Positions 43,717 to 53,335 of a stretch of 64,000 nucleotides of DNA are shown in pieces (the stretch's first letter is position 1; every line of letters begins with the position of its first letter). Position numbers and translations under genes: made by a program. The stretch lies in contig CAZTCR010000001.1 of assembly GCA_964612185.1 (NCBI GenBank), positions 62,001-126,000 on the forward strand, given 5' to 3'. Below the pieces are notes generated by a model that saw only the letters and a list, made by a program, of their open reading frames with translations, made no database searches and was not told the origin of the DNA. The stretch comes from UBA1447 sp964612185. Lineage in GTDB: Bacteria > Bacillota > Clostridia > Oscillospirales > Acutalibacteraceae.

Positions 43717-45219
43717 CTATGGTGATCTTTTATTGGATGTTTCATCTATGCGCTTGCTCAACCCGTATTTTTTAAGGATTTTGGGATATGCTTTTGCATA
43801 CCAGAAGACGGTGAAGAACCATTTAGCCGAAGCATAAGAACCGAGAAAGAAACTTTTCAATCCGTTTCTGAACACTTTGATAAACGCGTCCGTTATCATC
43901 TTCTTCGCGATTCCGTACGAATCGGAATTGATAGAACCCTTGTCCGTGAAAGCCGACCACTGGGTGTAGTAGTGAACAACTTTCAACTCTTTGAGCGGGA
44001 CTTTTGAAAGGTTGACATTCATGTTTTCGAGCCAAACGATTTTACTCCACTTTTTCAGGGAATCGGGCGGGACATATAGCCCGTTGTTCACGGCATAATC
44101 ATATATCTCCGAACCGGGATATAAAAACAGCATCGAGAAAGGGCAAAGATTAGCCTTCAAATCCAGCCCGAACCGGACGGTCTCTTTCAATTCCTCCTCG
44201 GTTTCGTCCGGAAATCCGATAATGAAGGCGCTTTGCGTTGTGATTCCGATTTCACGGCAGTTTTGAAAAGCTTCCTTCGCCTTGCTTAAATCCGTTCCTT
44301 TTTTTATCTTCACAATCCGGTCACCGCAGCCGCTTTCTATGCCAAACAATACCCAACGGCAACCGGCGTCATACATCTGCTGCAAGTCATCTCTGCTCAG
44401 GCTGCCGAGCCTGGTCTGAATGCCCCAAACAAAATTCAGCTTTCTCTCTTTGATCAGGTCAAAAAACCTTTGCCGGTCTTCCCTTGCCGGATGCCAGTAT
44501 TCATCGGCAAAATTGACGCTGTCAATACCGCAGTTGTTGATCAGGTATTCGATTTCATCAACGATATGCTCCGGCGGGCGTGTCCGGTGTGTGCTTCTGT
44601 GAAAACGGGGATTGTTGCAAAAAGTGCATTTACCGGGGCAGCCCTTTGAAAAATAGACATAGATCATCTTTTTGCAGCCGAAAAAATACTGAAAATATTT
44701 CTTCGGATTGACAAGCGACCAGTCAATTACCGGAAAGGTCGACAGATCGGCGAATTCTCTGTCTTTATTCATGTGCATGCCGTCATTATTCACATAAGCC
44801 AGTCCGCCGATTTCATCATAAGGGCCGCCGTTTTCCATCGCGTCCAGAAGCTCGCTGAAGGTTATTTCACCCTCGCCGATCACAATAAAATCGACGCACC
44901 CTTCCTTAAAAACAAGTTCGGGCAGCGCGCTGGTGATATGGCCTCCCCAGACGACCGGAATATTCAGCTTTTTGGCGAATTTTGATATTTTAACGGCATC
45001 GGCAGAAGCCATCGGGGATATAACCGATAAGCCTACAACATCAGGATTGTAAGCTGTTATAAATTTATAAATATTCCCGGTCTCCACCATGTTATCGAAT
45101 ATTTTCACGGTATGCCCTTTGGCTATCAGATAACTGGCAATAGAAAGAAGCCCGAGTGGACAGGTAGGCGATCTTGACAAGTCGAAAGATATTTTTGGAT
45201 TGATTAGCAAGACCCTCAA
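43717..45219 (-). CDS. B12-binding-type radical SAM protein, 500-aa class, copy 5
   Basis: A 500-residue class member with VVWGGHI, VIGEGEITF and the radical SAM site C194-PGK-C198-TF-C201. LFGIESGC, GFPDETEEEL and NLSKVPLKELKV follow; the tail ends AYPKILKKYGLSK, a variant of FFPxIRKKYGL. The TTG at 45219 has AGGAGGAG 5 bases upstream and gives MRVLLINPK; the frame to 45258 has no site. It forms its own unit, with a promoter at 45274-45302 and a terminator just after. It is divergent from the GtrB copy 3 gene. Confidence 0.83.
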   Translation of the reverse strand: MRVLLINPKISFDLSRSPTCPLGLLSIASYLIAKGHTVKIFDNMVETGNIYKFITAYNPDVVGLSVISPMASADAVKISKFAKKLNIPVVWGGHITSALPELVFKEGCVDFIVIGEGEITFSELLDAMENGGPYDEIGGLAYVNNDGMHMNKDREFADLSTFPVIDWSLVNPKKYFQYFFGCKKMIYVYFSKGCPGKCTFCNNPRFHRSTHRTRPPEHIVDEIEYLINNCGIDSVNFADEYWHPAREDRQRFFDLIKERKLNFVWGIQTRLGSLSRDDLQQMYDAGCRWVLFGIESGCGDRIVKIKKGTDLSKAKEAFQNCREIGITTQSAFIIGFPDETEEELKETVRFGLDLKANLCPFSMLFLYPGSEIYDYAVNNGLYVPPDSLKKWSKIVWLENMNVNLSKVPLKELKVVHYYTQWSAFTDKGSINSDSYGIAKKMITDAFIKVFRNGLKSFFLGSYASAKWFFTVFWYAKAYPKILKKYGLSKRIDETSNKRSP

Positions 45220-45273
45220 AAAGACTCCTCCTGTTTGGAAAAATGCAAACCACGGCAAATAATATTTCCATGA

Positions 45274-45302
45274 ATATTAGCACAGAAGCAGTCTAAAGTC
45301 AA
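45274..45302 (-). promoter_or_regulatory. Promoter of the radical SAM copy 5 gene
   Basis: TTGACT (45302-45297) and TAATAT (45279-45274) are 17 bases apart on the minus strand; the leader is about 47 bases. Confidence 0.6.
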
Positions 45303-45428
45303 GATGAAGGATAAACAATATTCATAAAAATAATTATATATATGCGCAATATTTATATTTTCCGCATAAATCGTGACGAAAGCTCTTTGGTTGCCGTTTG
45401 GGTAAGAATGCCTGTCCGCAAAGGTTTG

Positions 45429-45458
45429 TTGACAATAAGCAGGTGTATACAATATAAT
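45429..45458 (+). promoter_or_regulatory. Promoter of the GtrB copy 3 unit
   Basis: Perfect TTGACA (45429-45434) and TATAAT (45453-45458) elements are 18 bases apart; the leader is about 36 bases. Confidence 0.8.
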
Positions 45459-45500
45459 ACAATATAGCAAAATCATTCAGAGAGTTGTTGAGGTGATGAA

Positions 45501-46454
45501 ATGGGCGATGTTTTGTACTTGGTAATACCTTGCTACAATGAAGAAGAAGTCCTCCCCGAAACGGCTAAACGGCTTCTTGTAAAAATGAATGATTTGATTG
45601 AACAGGGCACGGTCAAAGAAAGCAGCAAAGTAATTTTTGTTGATGACGGGTCGAAAGACAATACTTGGGAAATTATCAAGGAACTTCATAAGGATAATAA
45701 ACTCTTTTCAGGAATAAGCCTTGCACATAACAGCGGGGAACAAAATGCTTACATAGCCGGAATGATGACGGTCAAAGATTTTGCCGATATAGTTATCACT
45801 ATGGATGCTGATTTGCAGGATGATATTGATGCCATCGACAAAATGGTGCTGGATTATTACGCCGGTAATGATGTCGTTTACGGTGTTCGATCTTCCCGAA
45901 AAAAGGATACTTTTATAAAAAGATTTCCGGCAAAGATGTTTTACAAAGTTATGAGAAGGTTGGGAACCGAGCAGATTCCGGACCATTCACAATACAGGCT
46001 GATGAGCCGCCGGGCGATTGAAGCTTTATCCGGTTACGGGGAAGTTAATCTGTTTTTGCCGGCGCTTATCCCTTTGATGGGTTTTAAAAACTCAATCGTT
46101 TACCATGAAAGAAAAGAAAGGGTCGCGGGCAAGTCCAAATATTCGGTAAAGCGGCTTTTTTCGCTTGCCGCGGAGGCAATTACTTCATTCAGTATAAAAC
46201 CGATTCATTTTATCAACACCATCGGCTTTCTGTTTTTGCTGATTTCGTTAATGATTGCGGTTTACGCACTGGTTTTTGATGCCGCGGAAAATACCCGGGG
46301 TTGGCTTTTTATTGTTTCATCCGTCTGGGGTACGGGCGGTTTAATGCTGTTGGCAACCGGGGTAGTTGGTGAGTACATCGGGAAAACTTATTTTGAAGTT
46401 AAGCAACGCCCGCGTTACATCATTTCAGAAAAATTAATGGACGAAAAAATATAG
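45501..46454 (+). CDS. GtrB-type polyprenyl-phosphate glycosyltransferase (GT2), copy 3
   Basis: A 317-residue GT2 enzyme with LVIPCYNEEEV, VIFVDDGSKDNT (44-55), the metal site D102-A-D104 in MDADLQDD, two C-terminal membrane segments and the tail VGEYIGKTYFEVKQRPRY. Of the three GtrB-type copies it has the most canonical motifs. GAGGTGA lies about 6 bases before the ATG. It is first in a plus-strand unit with an aminotransferase and a radical SAM protein, so its donor may be an amino sugar. This is inference. Confidence 0.88.
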   Translation: MGDVLYLVIPCYNEEEVLPETAKRLLVKMNDLIEQGTVKESSKVIFVDDGSKDNTWEIIKELHKDNKLFSGISLAHNSGEQNAYIAGMMTVKDFADIVITMDADLQDDIDAIDKMVLDYYAGNDVVYGVRSSRKKDTFIKRFPAKMFYKVMRRLGTEQIPDHSQYRLMSRRAIEALSGYGEVNLFLPALIPLMGFKNSIVYHERKERVAGKSKYSVKRLFSLAAEAITSFSIKPIHFINTIGFLFLLISLMIAVYALVFDAAENTRGWLFIVSSVWGTGGLMLLATGVVGEYIGKTYFEVKQRPRYIISEKLMDEKI

Positions 46455-46504
46455 CAAATAGATTTTACGAGCCGTTTGGTTTAAATAATTGCTAAGGTGA
46501 AACA

Positions 46505-47623
46505 ATGAACGATTTTATCGATTTCTGCAACTTGAAGAGGCAGTATAACGATCACAGAGAAAGCTTTCTGCATGCGATGGATCTTGTTTGCGGCAAGGCG
46601 GCTTTTATTGACGGTGACTTTGTGAAAAAGTTTGAAGCCGAATTTGCAGAATTTTGTAAAGTACCCTATGTGTCCTGTGTCAACAGCGGCACCAACGCGA
46701 TACTGCTTGCCATGCAGGCGATGGGGATAAAAACCGGGGACGAAGTGATTATCCCTTCCAATACTTTTGTAGCGACAGCCTGGGGACCAATGTACACCGG
46801 GGCAAAACCGGTGTTTGTCGACTGCACAGGTGACACTTGGGAAATTGATCCGGAAAAAATTGAAGAGGCAATCACCGGCAGAACCAAAGCCATTATCGGT
46901 GTGCATTTATACGGTTTACCCTTTGATGTCGACGCTGTTCGGGCAATTGCACACAGGCACAACATTGCTGTTGTTGAAGACTGCGCGCAGGCGCATGGCG
47001 CCACATACAAAAGCCAACCGGTCGGCGGCCTTTGCGATATGGGGGCATTTAGTTTTTATCCAACAAAAAATCTCGGCGCGTTTGGTGAAGGCGGCTGTGT
47101 AACAACGAACAACGCCGGGTATGCTGACCAAATCAACTCCTTAAAAAACCACGCTGCGAATGCTTTGGGTGATCATGAAAAAATTGGCTTCAATATGCGT
47201 ATGGACGGCATTCAGGCGGCTGTTTTAAGCTGTAAACTAAAATATATTGACGAAACAAACAGCAGAAGGTGTGCAATAGCCAAACGATATAGCAAAGAGA
47301 TTGTCAACCCACTTATCAGAATGCAAAAATCTTCCGAGACATCCGGGCATGTTTATCATTTATTTGTGATTACTGTTCCGCAAAGAGAAAGATTTTTAGC
47401 GTTTATGCGTTCCGAAAACATAGAGTGTGCAATTCATTATCCGATACCTTGCCATCTGCAAAAGGTGTTCGGTGATTTAGGCTATAAACCGGGGGACTTA
47501 CCGAATTCTGAATATTTAGCGGAGCATTGTGTGTCGCTGCCCATGTATCCGGAGCTCTTCGATGATGAGGTAAGCAGGATTATTGAGGCGTGTAACTTTT
47601 TTGACGGAGGTGCCGGAGGATGA
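46505..47623 (+). CDS. DegT/DnrJ/EryC1-type sugar aminotransferase
   Basis: A 372-residue PLP enzyme of the sugar aminotransferase family. NSGTNAILLAM (60-70), EDCAQAHGA (158-166) and the cofactor lysine K188 in SFYPTKNLGAFGEGG are all present. It adds an amino group to a keto-sugar nucleotide, commonly at C3 or C4. The cupin ketoisomerase-type protein at 7978 or one of the SDR proteins could supply the keto sugar. AAGGTGA precedes the ATG. Its stop overlaps the start of the next radical SAM gene by 4 bases (ATGA), implying coupling. Confidence 0.88.
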   Translation: MNDFIDFCNLKRQYNDHRESFLHAMDLVCGKAAFIDGDFVKKFEAEFAEFCKVPYVSCVNSGTNAILLAMQAMGIKTGDEVIIPSNTFVATAWGPMYTGAKPVFVDCTGDTWEIDPEKIEEAITGRTKAIIGVHLYGLPFDVDAVRAIAHRHNIAVVEDCAQAHGATYKSQPVGGLCDMGAFSFYPTKNLGAFGEGGCVTTNNAGYADQINSLKNHAANALGDHEKIGFNMRMDGIQAAVLSCKLKYIDETNSRRCAIAKRYSKEIVNPLIRMQKSSETSGHVYHLFVITVPQRERFLAFMRSENIECAIHYPIPCHLQKVFGDLGYKPGDLPNSEYLAEHCVSLPMYPELFDDEVSRIIEACNFFDGGAGG

Positions 47624-49104
47624 AAATTCTTTTTATCGTTTCCGACACCGGGTATTACCGAAGCGGTTTATCCAATCCCTTGGGTGTGCTGTCAATTGCG
47701 ACTTATCTCAAGAAAAATGGCTATGATGTGAAGCTTTACGACAGAAATGTTGATAAAATTAAATTAGTTAAGCTGATGAAGGCTTACAAGCCGGACTTGG
47801 TCGGCATATCTGTGGTATCATCAAGAGGGCTGAAAGATGCTATTAAGGTATCAAAAGCTGTAAAAAAGTTTGAAAAGCTTGTTATATGGGGCGGGCAAAT
47901 GCCCACCATGCAGACAGAGCTTTGTTTTGACTGTAAGTACATAGACTATATCATGATGGGGGAAGGCGAACTTACTTGGCTTGAGTTTGCCCAGAAGATT
48001 GAAAACTCCTTGTCTCCAAACATGATAGACGGAATTGCCTATAAGAAAGACGGAAAGATTGTTTATACAAAATGCCGCGAATTTGCGGATCTGAAGGATT
48101 TGCCGCTGATTGACTGGACTATCGTAAACCCACAAATCTACTATCAGAAATATATTTACGATAACCTGCTTTACTTATTTTCTTCAAAGGGCTGCCCTTT
48201 TAACTGCGCTTTTTGCGGCAACCTCGGTTACCACCGCTGCACGCACAGAAGGCGGCCGACCGATATTACCCTGGATGAAATTGAAAATCTTGTTTTAAAC
48301 TACAACTTAAATGCTGTATATTTCACCGATGAACTCTGGTGTGCCAAAAAAGAGGATGCCTATGAATTTTGCCGGAAGGTAAAAGAAAGAGATTTAAAAT
48401 TTTTCTGGGGCTGTGATTCAAGAGCTGACCAGTACAACAAAGAGGATCTTCAGGTCATGTACGACGCCGGTTGCAGATGGCTGCTGTTCGGCGGGGAAAG
48501 CGGCTCCGAAATCATGCTGAAAAGAATAAACAAGGGCATTAAATCAACAGGGGTCGAACAGGCAGTCAAAAATTGTAAGGAGATAGGCATAGCCCCTATT
48601 GTAACATTGGTTGTCGGCTTGCCGGGAGAAACAGAAGAAGAGGTTATGGAGACGATAAAACTCGGCATGAGATTGCCAACGAAGTTTGTTTTGGTTTTTC
48701 ACTATTTTCCCACACCCGGTTCCGATATGGAAAGGGAACTTGTTCAAAAAGGATTATACCATCCGCCTAAAACGATAAAAGAAATCGGAAACGCCGTTGC
48801 GATGGAGACACTGGAAAACAACTTTTCAAATATTTCCTCAAAAGAACTCCGCGTTATCAGATGTTTCTTTCTTTGGGCAGCCTTTACGCAAAAAGGTTCA
48901 TTTGACCCACAAAATAAAAAATCTTTTGCCTTTGCAAAAGATACAATCAACGACTTTCTCAATGTCATTACCAAAAGGGGCTTCGTTTACTTTGTTACAG
49001 GAATGTTTTCCGCCGCGAAGGAGTTTTTAACTATTTTTTGGTATGTCACGGCGTACCCGAAGGTAAGAAAAAAGTATGGGTTGTATATTAAAAACAAAAA
49101 CTAA
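47620..49104 (+). CDS. B12-binding-type radical SAM protein, 500-aa class, copy 6
   Basis: A 494-residue class member with VIWGGQM, MMGEGELTW and the radical SAM site C192-PFN-C196-AF-C199. LFGGESGS (G-E for I-E), GLPGETEEEV and NFSNISSKELRV follow; the tail ends AYPKVRKKYGLYI. Its ATG overlaps the aminotransferase stop (ATGA) and is preceded by GGAGGTGCCGGAGG. Coupling to an aminotransferase suggests that the radical step acts on an amino sugar or its nucleotide or lipid form. This is the only plus-strand member of the class. Confidence 0.84.
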   Translation: MKILFIVSDTGYYRSGLSNPLGVLSIATYLKKNGYDVKLYDRNVDKIKLVKLMKAYKPDLVGISVVSSRGLKDAIKVSKAVKKFEKLVIWGGQMPTMQTELCFDCKYIDYIMMGEGELTWLEFAQKIENSLSPNMIDGIAYKKDGKIVYTKCREFADLKDLPLIDWTIVNPQIYYQKYIYDNLLYLFSSKGCPFNCAFCGNLGYHRCTHRRRPTDITLDEIENLVLNYNLNAVYFTDELWCAKKEDAYEFCRKVKERDLKFFWGCDSRADQYNKEDLQVMYDAGCRWLLFGGESGSEIMLKRINKGIKSTGVEQAVKNCKEIGIAPIVTLVVGLPGETEEEVMETIKLGMRLPTKFVLVFHYFPTPGSDMERELVQKGLYHPPKTIKEIGNAVAMETLENNFSNISSKELRVIRCFFLWAAFTQKGSFDPQNKKSFAFAKDTINDFLNVITKRGFVYFVTGMFSAAKEFLTIFWYVTAYPKVRKKYGLYIKNKN

Positions 49105-49134
49105 CGAAGCGCGTTAGCCAAAATACAACATTGA

Positions 49135-49185
49135 AAAACGCGGCCGCATTTAGACTATCACAGTTCAATTGCAGCTGCGTTTTAT
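49135..49185. terminator. Bidirectional terminator between convergent genes
   Basis: AAAACGCGGCCGCA (49135-49148) pairs with TGCAGCTGCGTTTT (49170-49183), with one mismatch and one wobble, and A/T-runs on both sides. It can serve the radical SAM gene (plus) and the GT-C-like gene (minus). Confidence 0.7.
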
Positions 49186-49225
49186 TCGACATAACCGCTT
49201 ATTTTCAAAATGAGTAAATGCCGCG

Positions 49226-51076
49226 TTAATATCGATTTATTACCTCTACGACATAACCTGTATCCGTTTCTTTAACCGTGCAATTATAGTTTTCTGTAAT
49301 GTCCGCTAAAACATCTTCCGGTTTTTCGAGGAATGAATCGTATCCCATGTCTCTTATTTTGGGTATATAAATATACCCGGGCACTTTGCCGGGGTGCAGC
49401 TCATAATATTTCATCAGCCGGCTGCCATCATCGAAACTGTAGTATTCTTCAGTAAATGCCGAAAAGGGCATTTCCAAATAGAGATAACACATGGGAGATA
49501 AAGGCGCCGTAAGCACAGGCTTATTATTGGCATTTCTTTCTTTGATAACTAAAAGATCTTTTATCATATTGTTATATAATTTTGCGGTGTCAGAAGTGGT
49601 TATGATGCCTTTTAACGGCCCGATTTCAATGGTTGTATCCAATGTTACCTTGGTATTTGAATGATAGGCTGCATAGGCACATTCTATACTGTAGCGGGAT
49701 AAATCGGCTTTAATATACAATTCGGAGCAGATTTGAACAAACAGCACCGATATCAATACACCAGAAATGATTTTCGGATTGAATTTCCCCACAGTAAATT
49801 TTGCTAATTTTTGCTTATAACCGGATACGATCTTTTTGCTTTTTTGTTCCCGAAGTTCATCGATTATAGTTTTTATAAAGATAACACTCGCGATATTCGA
49901 AACGCCAAAACCGAACATGGCGGAATAAAGGCCGGAAGCTGACGATAGGGCCAAACAAAGTGCGTATAATCCACCAAGTGTCCATAAAAGAACAAATAGT
50001 TGCTTATCTTTATTTTCAATCAAACAATAACAAGTTATACCAAATAGAAACAGAGGAAGCATGATGAAGAAAAACTCATAATCCGGCAAAACGGGTGACA
50101 GAACAATTTGCGCGATAAAAGCAAAGAAAACAAGCGCGGCGGCGATAAGGTAAAGCGGCCTGTGGTTCATTCGCTTTTTATCCAATATAAGAATGAACAT
50201 TAAAATGATGTAAGCAGAAAGCTGATAAGGATAATAGTGTTTGAAGATGTAATTGACTGCATATAAAAAAGGTACTCTTCTGCGGGAACTGCTCAGCCAG
50301 GGATTTGAAAACAGCATAGGCAAATTATCAAGGAGTTCGCTGATGCTTGCGCGCAAAAGCAGAAACAGTAAAAATATGCCGGCCACTGTAGAGATCCCAA
50401 GTGTGATCAGCCGCCAGGTTTTTAACGAAAACGATACTTCTGAAAACTGAAAGAGCGTGCGTCCTTTTTTTGAAACAACTTGCTTGATTATTACCAAAAC
50501 CGTATAAAGTAAGTAAACGAACGCTAAAAGCGGATTGCACAGCACAGCGCAGGCTAACATAACTCCGACAATATAAAATGTTGGCCGGCTGTGTCTGTTT
50601 GTTGTTGCCATCAGTACGCCGACGAGCATCACAAAATTCAAACCCATTGTGTTATAACTCATAGCGACAAAGGAAAACGGTATGTGCAGGAAATTTATCA
50701 TGGCGGCAAATAGGGCAAATATGCCATATTTTCTGAGGCGGCAATAGACAACAACCGATACGGTACTCTGAAATACGATGTAGAAATACCGAAAAAACAG
50801 AGCAATCCCTTCGGTTGAGCCGTTAAAATGAATGAATAGCTTTACAGGCAGATACAAAAGGAATCCGGATAATTGCACATGAAGCCATTCGTCCGTCAGC
50901 AGAGAATCACCCAAAACGAGTCTTAACGGGAAGGTGTAATAAAGACTTTCATCTTCATTATAATAACCATACCGAAGGAACCATAATAAAAAAATGAATA
51001 TGGCAGTAAAAAGAAAAAATGAAAATACATCTTGATATTTCAAATTTATCAATTGTTTATTTAATTTGAAATTCAT
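49226..51076 (-). CDS. Large GT-C-like membrane protein, copy 1
   Basis: A 616-residue protein with about eleven membrane segments and a C-terminal extracytoplasmic domain. The first outer loop has EDESLYYTF and LGDSLLTDEW, with acidic residues placed as in GT-C glycosyltransferases. GSTEGIALFFRY and FLHIPFS follow. The end has GYIYIPK. Paralogs are at 51332 and 55491. The ATG at 51076 is chosen because the promoter lies just upstream at 51110-51139; the longer frame to 51202 runs through it. Its ribosome site is weak. GT-C enzymes use polyprenyl-linked donors, which fits the GtrB genes, but this assignment rests on topology and the acidic motif. Confidence 0.7.
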   Translation of the reverse strand: MNFKLNKQLINLKYQDVFSFFLFTAIFIFLLWFLRYGYYNEDESLYYTFPLRLVLGDSLLTDEWLHVQLSGFLLYLPVKLFIHFNGSTEGIALFFRYFYIVFQSTVSVVVYCRLRKYGIFALFAAMINFLHIPFSFVAMSYNTMGLNFVMLVGVLMATTNRHSRPTFYIVGVMLACAVLCNPLLAFVYLLYTVLVIIKQVVSKKGRTLFQFSEVSFSLKTWRLITLGISTVAGIFLLFLLLRASISELLDNLPMLFSNPWLSSSRRRVPFLYAVNYIFKHYYPYQLSAYIILMFILILDKKRMNHRPLYLIAAALVFFAFIAQIVLSPVLPDYEFFFIMLPLFLFGITCYCLIENKDKQLFVLLWTLGGLYALCLALSSASGLYSAMFGFGVSNIASVIFIKTIIDELREQKSKKIVSGYKQKLAKFTVGKFNPKIISGVLISVLFVQICSELYIKADLSRYSIECAYAAYHSNTKVTLDTTIEIGPLKGIITTSDTAKLYNNMIKDLLVIKERNANNKPVLTAPLSPMCYLYLEMPFSAFTEEYYSFDDGSRLMKYYELHPGKVPGYIYIPKIRDMGYDSFLEKPEDVLADITENYNCTVKETDTGYVVEVINRY

Positions 51077-51109
51077 TTTTGCATCACACTTTCTGCAATG
51101 TGCAAGGTT

Positions 51110-51139
51110 AGTATAACTTGACAGATATAGACATGTCAA
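51110..51139 (-). promoter_or_regulatory. Promoter of GT-C-like copy 1
   Basis: TTGACA (51139-51134) and TATACT (51115-51110) are 18 bases apart on the minus strand. Confidence 0.75.
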
Positions 51140-51160
51140 CAATTGAAACTTTGAAATGAA

Positions 51161-51189
51161 TTGACAAACACGATTTACTACTCTACAAT
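51161..51189 (+). promoter_or_regulatory. Promoter of the GT-C copy 2 / SPASM / methyltransferase unit
   Basis: TTGACA (51161-51166) and TACAAT (51184-51189) are 17 bases apart. The leader to the start codon is about 136 bases. It stands back to back with the minus-strand promoter. Confidence 0.75.
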
Positions 51190-51331
51190 GCAGATAGGCC
51201 ATTCGTAGCTATTTGGCATTTTTAAAGCGGCAATTCGCTTGTTGGCACTGTAATTTACGAAATAGGCAACAGATAGAATTTATAGGATGACCTGTTAAAA
51301 TGTTTTTGGAAAGTTGGTGGCAGCTTAATCA

Positions 51332-53224
51332 ATGTTAAAAAAAGAATCTTTCATTTTTAAACATCAGGATCTGGTAGCGTTTTTATGCTTTGCCGCAACA
51401 GCGGTTCTTTTATGTTGGCGGGCGCCATACAGCTTTGGGGAGGATGATGCTCTCTACTTATACATACCGCAAAGGCTAATGCAAGGGGATTCTTTACTTT
51501 TTGATGAATGGCATGTGTCACAGTTTTCCACTTTATTCGTATGGCTTCCAACGAAAATCTATATTGGCATAATGGGCTCAACGGAAGGGATTATTCTGGC
51601 ATCCCGCTACTATTTTATTTTCTGTCAGGCGATTATCTCAATAGTTTTATACCGGTTCTTTAGAGAATACGGTATTTATTCCGTTATAGCGACCATCATT
51701 TATTTTTTACATATTCCGTTATCGGTTACTTTGGCTTTGTGGTATACTTCCCTGACACTTGAATTCATGCTACTGATACTGCTTTTGATGTTCTCGAATA
51801 TGAAAAGGTTCACCAGAGCTAAATTGGTTATAATAGGCATTTTATTTTCATTTGCTGTTTTGTGCAATCTCTATTTAGCTCTTCTGTTTCTTGCTTACTC
51901 ATTCATGGTGCTGATATTCAAATTTGTTCCGGAGATAACCGTTAAAAGCAAACAGACGCAACAACCCGTTGCAGGCAGGCGTTATAAAGCGATATCAAAA
52001 ATGAAAGTAAAAATTAATCACTTAAGAAAATGCTTCGCGGCCAGACCATGGCTATGGATATCCGTTGGTGTTGTGTTTACCGCTTCAGTGTTTTTTGCCT
52101 TTCTTCTTTCAAGAGCAAGTATAAAAGACCTTATAAAAAGTATCCCTATGATGCTGACATTCCCGGAAGAGTTTGATTTATCAAATCCGAGCAGCATATT
52201 TTCCGTTTCCAGAACGCTGGGAATTATCTACAACTTAAATCCGGTTCTGTTCGTTCTGTGCTGTGCTATTTGCCTTTCACTGCTTATTGACGCACAAAGG
52301 ATACGGCATCGCAGTGCTTACCTTGCCGGGTCGGTTGTTGTATTTTTATCATATTTGGTAGTCATTTCGCTCAACGATCAGGTCTACTATTATTCACCTT
52401 ATATGTATCCGATGATACTTCTGGGTCTTGTAAGCTATATATTAACAGAAAAGAAGAACAAAAGACTGTTTTTCGGTTATCTTTGGGGGATTATAACTGG
52501 AGTGTTTATAGATATTTCGTCTACCGGCGGTTTCTATTTAGCGAATACCGGCCTCACCATTTCTGATGTGATGAGTGTCTTTATTATCGGCAATCTGATT
52601 TCGGAGATTCGGAGCCAACCAAAAGAAAATTTGGCAAATAAAACGAAAAAACTAATGGAGGTCATGCGGAAAATATCAATACCTGCCCTCTGCATCGCTT
52701 TTGCCGCGCAAATAGGGCTTATGGTTTATGTTGCCGTTGATTTGAAAACCACTGCTTTTGAATATCTTTATGAGGATAAATCAAACGAGCTATCTGTTAC
52801 CCTTGACAAAGGCCCTGAAAAGGGGTGCATAACAACGCCGCTGAAAGCCGAGCAGTATTACAGAACTTTGAATGACTTGGCTATGATCAAACAATGGGAT
52901 AAGAAGCCGATTCTTTTTGCCGACAATATGATTTGGGCGTATCTATACTTGGATTTCCCCTATGGAACCTATACAGCTTATCAATATGCGGCAGAGTTTG
53001 AAAAAAATTTTTATAAGATCATGTACTATTATGAAATGAATCCCAGCCACTCGCCGGACTACATTTATATTCCGAAACCCATCTATACATTCTCAGTCGA
53101 TAAACTGCCCTATACGGATGAAACGGTTCGGGAATTGTTTGGCCTGTTTTCTCAAGAATTTGAATTTACTGTTCAAGAGGGAGACGCAGGCTACATATTG
53201 AAAGATGTAACAAAAAAAATATAG
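51332..53224 (+). CDS. Large GT-C-like membrane protein, copy 2
   Basis: A 630-residue paralog of the neighbouring divergent gene, with about eleven membrane segments. The outer loop has EDDALYLYI and QGDSLLFDEWH; GSTEGIILASRY and FLHIPLS follow. A lysine/arginine-rich cytoplasmic loop near residues 205-235 is longer than in the copies at 49226 and 55491. The C-terminal domain ends in a DYIYIPK stretch plus about 50 residues. It is first in a unit with a SPASM-like radical SAM protein and a methyltransferase. The ribosome site (GGTGG) is weak. Function as for the other copies is inferred. Confidence 0.7.
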   Translation: MLKKESFIFKHQDLVAFLCFAATAVLLCWRAPYSFGEDDALYLYIPQRLMQGDSLLFDEWHVSQFSTLFVWLPTKIYIGIMGSTEGIILASRYYFIFCQAIISIVLYRFFREYGIYSVIATIIYFLHIPLSVTLALWYTSLTLEFMLLILLLMFSNMKRFTRAKLVIIGILFSFAVLCNLYLALLFLAYSFMVLIFKFVPEITVKSKQTQQPVAGRRYKAISKMKVKINHLRKCFAARPWLWISVGVVFTASVFFAFLLSRASIKDLIKSIPMMLTFPEEFDLSNPSSIFSVSRTLGIIYNLNPVLFVLCCAICLSLLIDAQRIRHRSAYLAGSVVVFLSYLVVISLNDQVYYYSPYMYPMILLGLVSYILTEKKNKRLFFGYLWGIITGVFIDISSTGGFYLANTGLTISDVMSVFIIGNLISEIRSQPKENLANKTKKLMEVMRKISIPALCIAFAAQIGLMVYVAVDLKTTAFEYLYEDKSNELSVTLDKGPEKGCITTPLKAEQYYRTLNDLAMIKQWDKKPILFADNMIWAYLYLDFPYGTYTAYQYAAEFEKNFYKIMYYYEMNPSHSPDYIYIPKPIYTFSVDKLPYTDETVRELFGLFSQEFEFTVQEGDAGYILKDVTKKI

Positions 53225-53335
53225 AGCAATTTTTGTTTATGTTGGGGGAAAGCAATATCGTTTTCATGCTGTTGAACTGCTTGAATAATGAAAAACACAC
53301 ATTAACGAATACGGAGTTGAACGAGAATTTCAGAC

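Noticed and set aside
43595..43837. An 80-codon plus-strand reading frame
   Set aside because: It runs through a terminator and into the antisense of the 43717 gene; its second half is the complement of the conserved radical SAM tail.
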